64,000 nucleotides of DNA. It comes from Nonomuraea angiospora (GTDB lineage Bacteria; Actinomycetota; Actinomycetes; Streptosporangiales; Streptosporangiaceae). Numbering within the stretch: the first letter of the stretch is position 1; each line of letters opens with the position of its first letter. Shown here piece after piece: positions 62,210-64,000 of the stretch. The notes below the pieces were generated by a model. That model did not search any database. It saw nothing but the letters and a program-made list of their open reading frames with translations, and was not told the origin of the DNA. Both the position numbers and the translations under genes were made by a program. The stretch lies in NCBI RefSeq assembly GCF_014873145.1, contig NZ_JADBEK010000001.1, forward strand, positions 12,338,001 through 12,402,000. Direction: 5' to 3'.

Positions 62210-63298
62210 ATGTCACCCGAACCTTCGCACTTACCCCGCCGGGAAGTCACCGGCGCCTGGTTCCTGCTCCTCGGCTATGCCACGTTGCTGACCGGCATGG
62301 TGTGGGACGGGCAGTGGCACGGCGACGTCGGTCCCGACAACTTCTGGACCGCCCCCCACCTGCTCCTCTACGCGGGCACCGGCGTCATCGGGCTCACCTG
62401 CCTGATCGTGGTGCTGCTGTCCACCTGGGGGCGTGGCCCGGCCACCGGCACGCCGTCGGTGACGGTGTTCCGCACGTTCCGGGCGCCGTGGCCGTTCCTC
62501 GTGGGCGGGCTCGGCGCCTCGGGCAACCTCCTGTACGCGGGCTCCGACCTGTGGTGGCACGAGGTGTACGGCTTCGACATCGCCGCCGGGCCCACCCCGT
62601 CGCATTTCGGGCTCGGCCTGTCCATCCAGGTCGAGATCTTCGCCATGATCATGGCATTCGCCGTGCTGCGGCGCACCCGCTCCGAACGGTGGGGTCTGGC
62701 ACTGGCCGTCGGTCTGGCCACCCTCGGTTCGACGTCGGCGTTCGGCATGGTTTCCGAGCTGGTCTTCGAATGGCTGCCCGGGATCGCGCCGCGTGTGCTC
62801 GGGCTGGGCGCGGCCGCCGCGCTCATTCTGAGCCTGGTCGTCGGGCTTGCCCGATCCTGGCACTGGCCCGCCGCCACTGGGCTGACGTTCGTGCTCGTCC
62901 AGGGCGGGCTGTCGCTGTTCGCCCCGGCCGCCACCCGCTGGTACGCCGAGGCGATCGGCCAGCCGATGCGCGACTACGCCGCGAACCTGCCGCAGGCTCT
63001 GATCGGGTTCCCGGCCACGTACCCGCTCGTCGCGCTGCTGGCCGGCGCCATGACGGCCTGGGCGGTGCGGCGCGGCGTGCACCCGGGACGGATCGCGGTG
63101 GCGGCCGGCGCGCTGGCCGGCGTCAACACGGCTCTCTTCTACGGCGGGATCGGCATCATGGAGATGAACCTGCCGGTCACCCTGCTCGCGGCGACCGCCC
63201 TTGGCACGGTGATGGGCTCGCTGGGCTGGCAGTGCGCCGTTCTGCTGCGCCGCTTCGGCGAGCGCGCGGCCTCCGTCCCGCAGGTGGTGACGGCATGA
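62210..63298 (+). CDS. PmoC/AmoC-like polytopic membrane protein with two His/Asp metal-site motifs
   Basis: 362 residues, about nine membrane helices. Near the N-terminus Asp33-x3-His37-x12-His50 (MVWDGQWHGDVG ... FWTAPHLLLYAG) and later Asp113-x3-His117-x14-His132 (AGSDLWWHEVYG ... GPTPSHFGLGL). These correspond by eye to the CuC (D-x3-H-x12-H, DASWH...TPSH) and CuD (N-x3-H-x13-H, NEWGH...APLHWG) ligands of PmoC, including the neighbouring W, P, T and G residues. The ~200-residue C-terminal half adds helices not found in PmoC. ATG 62210 follows AGGAGAG. Stop overlaps the next start. Confidence 0.65.
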   Translation: MSPEPSHLPRREVTGAWFLLLGYATLLTGMVWDGQWHGDVGPDNFWTAPHLLLYAGTGVIGLTCLIVVLLSTWGRGPATGTPSVTVFRTFRAPWPFLVGGLGASGNLLYAGSDLWWHEVYGFDIAAGPTPSHFGLGLSIQVEIFAMIMAFAVLRRTRSERWGLALAVGLATLGSTSAFGMVSELVFEWLPGIAPRVLGLGAAAALILSLVVGLARSWHWPAATGLTFVLVQGGLSLFAPAATRWYAEAIGQPMRDYAANLPQALIGFPATYPLVALLAGAMTAWAVRRGVHPGRIAVAAGALAGVNTALFYGGIGIMEMNLPVTLLAATALGTVMGSLGWQCAVLLRRFGERAASVPQVVTA

Positions 63299-63873
63299 AG
63301 CGCATCCTGGTGATCCCGGCGGTGGCCCTGGCAGTCCTGGCCGTCGCGGGCCCGGCCGCCGCCGCCCCGCTGCCGGGCGAGATCGTGCACACCGAGACCG
63401 TCTCCATGAGCGACGGCGCCCCGATCACCGTAGGGTTCACAAAGTGGCCGATCCGCTCCCTGCAGTCGCTCGACTTCACCTTCGAGCCGGCCGGCGGCAT
63501 CGACGGGCGCACCGGCCTGCTCACGACCGTGTCGCCCAGCGGCGACCGCCGAGGGTTGAAGGGCATCGTCCTGCAGCGTCGTGGCGATGCCATCGTGCTA
63601 CCGCGGCACCCCCGGGCGGATCAGGTCTGGGGGCTGGACGTCGTCTCACTGCCGGAGGAGGGCACATGGCGGTTCGAGTTCGCCGTGGAGAACGCGGGCA
63701 GGACCTCCAGCGGGGTCCTGCCGATCCAGGCGATCGAGCAGCCCGGCCCGCCGCTCGGGCTGAGCTGGACGATCGCGTTGCTGCCCTGGGCGCCGGTGGT
63801 GGCGTTGGCGGCGGCCGGCTGGATGCGCACGCGGGCGATCAGGCGCGGCGCGAAACCCGGATGGAGTGGCTGA
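63295..63873 (+). CDS. Secreted beta-domain protein with C-terminal TM helix
   Basis: 192 residues: signal peptide (LVIPAVALAVLAVAGPAAA), a beta-rich domain (ITVGFTKWPIRSLQSLDFTFEP, GTWRFEFAVENAG) and one C-terminal helix (WTIALLPWAPVVALAAAGW) with a basic cytosolic tail. The topology is that of CopC/PmoD/YcnI-type accessory copper proteins, but no family is certain. ATG 63295 overlaps the upstream stop; the next gene starts inside its 3' end, so all are translationally coupled. Confidence 0.7.
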   Translation: MKRILVIPAVALAVLAVAGPAAAAPLPGEIVHTETVSMSDGAPITVGFTKWPIRSLQSLDFTFEPAGGIDGRTGLLTTVSPSGDRRGLKGIVLQRRGDAIVLPRHPRADQVWGLDVVSLPEEGTWRFEFAVENAGRTSSGVLPIQAIEQPGPPLGLSWTIALLPWAPVVALAAAGWMRTRAIRRGAKPGWSG

Positions 63874-64000
63874 GCGACGGCGTCCCGGCCCTGCTGCCGC
63901 CGCTGGTCGGCTGGCTGGTCGCGCCCGGTGCCGACCTGGGCCTGCAACTGGCCCTGACCGGCGCCCAGTCGGTGGCCCTGACGTGGTCACGCCGCTTCCC
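63861..64000 (+). CDS. Partial membrane protein gene (runs off window)
   Basis: 46 codons from ATG 63861, overlapping the preceding stop by 13 nt, with no stop before the window end. The start MEWLSDGVPALLPPLVGWLVAPGA is hydrophobic, like a first membrane segment. No family can be assigned from so little; it is the fifth gene of the operon. Confidence 0.55.
   Translation, partial: MEWLSDGVPALLPPLVGWLVAPGADLGLQLALTGAQSVALTWSRRF

Overview
The window is 64 kb of very GC-rich, gene-dense actinomycete chromosome. SCO-type protein families, SigE-family sigma factors, DtxR/IdeR-type iron boxes, many GTG/TTG and apparently leaderless starts, GpgS, DUF4190 and SCO6745-family proteins all point to Actinomycetia. 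A complete Entner-Doudoroff operon fits Streptosporangiaceae such as Nonomuraea, but that genus call is an inference. I see no rRNA, tRNA, CRISPR, prophage or intact insertion sequence. The only mobile-element trace is a ~47-codon IS3-type transposase scar at 60.3 kb.

Layout. 0-9.7 kb: partial NarL-type histidine kinase, azoreductase behind a three-dyad operator, Uma2 nuclease, a peptidase-E-like/CysS-C-terminal fusion, acyltransferase 3, a 2-hydroxyacid dehydrogenase, a Ser/Thr kinase and an unusual P450. 9.9-17.4 kb: IclR regulator, then the zwf-edd-glk-eda operon (minus strand) with a divergent ROK regulator and an operator-like palindrome between them. 17.4-29.3 kb: ABC-F protein, TetR regulators, DHA2 efflux pump, DUF2470 protein and a ribosomal protein S4 gene sharing an iron box, LtrA, a voltage-gated channel, a DrrAB-like ABC pair and a subtilase. 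29.5-45.5 kb: spermidine-synthase-fold membrane protein, LCP protein, zinc metallopeptidase, LysR, an OmpR-type two-component system divergent from a LolA-like/ABC-2 operon, YcnI copper protein, and a second ABC-2 exporter whose first permease appears to start at AUA. 45.9-60.2 kb: esterase, iron-boxed siderophore-interacting protein, kinase, sigma/anti-sigma pair, isocitrate lyase with a RamB-like regulator, GpgS, TetR/MFS pair and acyl-CoA dehydrogenase.

60.5-64.0 kb is the most unusual part. It is a tightly coupled operon of five genes that runs off the window end. Its third gene is a polytopic membrane protein carrying, in order, D-x3-H-x12-H and D-x3-H-x14-H. These align by eye with the CuC (D-x3-H-x12-H) and CuD (N-x3-H-x13-H) ligand sets of PmoC/AmoC, the copper membrane monooxygenase subunit C. 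The first gene has a PmoB-like layout: signal peptide, mature N-terminal His-Gly, beta domain, two membrane helices and a second His-rich beta region. The others are small secreted or anchored beta proteins. I read this as a candidate divergent CuMMO-like copper membrane system; this is inference from motifs and architecture.

How genes work together. Glucose-6-phosphate made by Glk would be taken by Zwf, Edd and Eda to pyruvate and glyceraldehyde-3-phosphate, under a ROK and possibly an IclR regulator. AceA and the RamB-like protein form an acetate/glyoxylate module. Several regulator/exporter pairs (TetR with ABC-F or MFS, TetR with DrrAB, TetR with MFS, two-component system with LolA-ABC) have palindromic or repeated operator candidates in their shared promoters.
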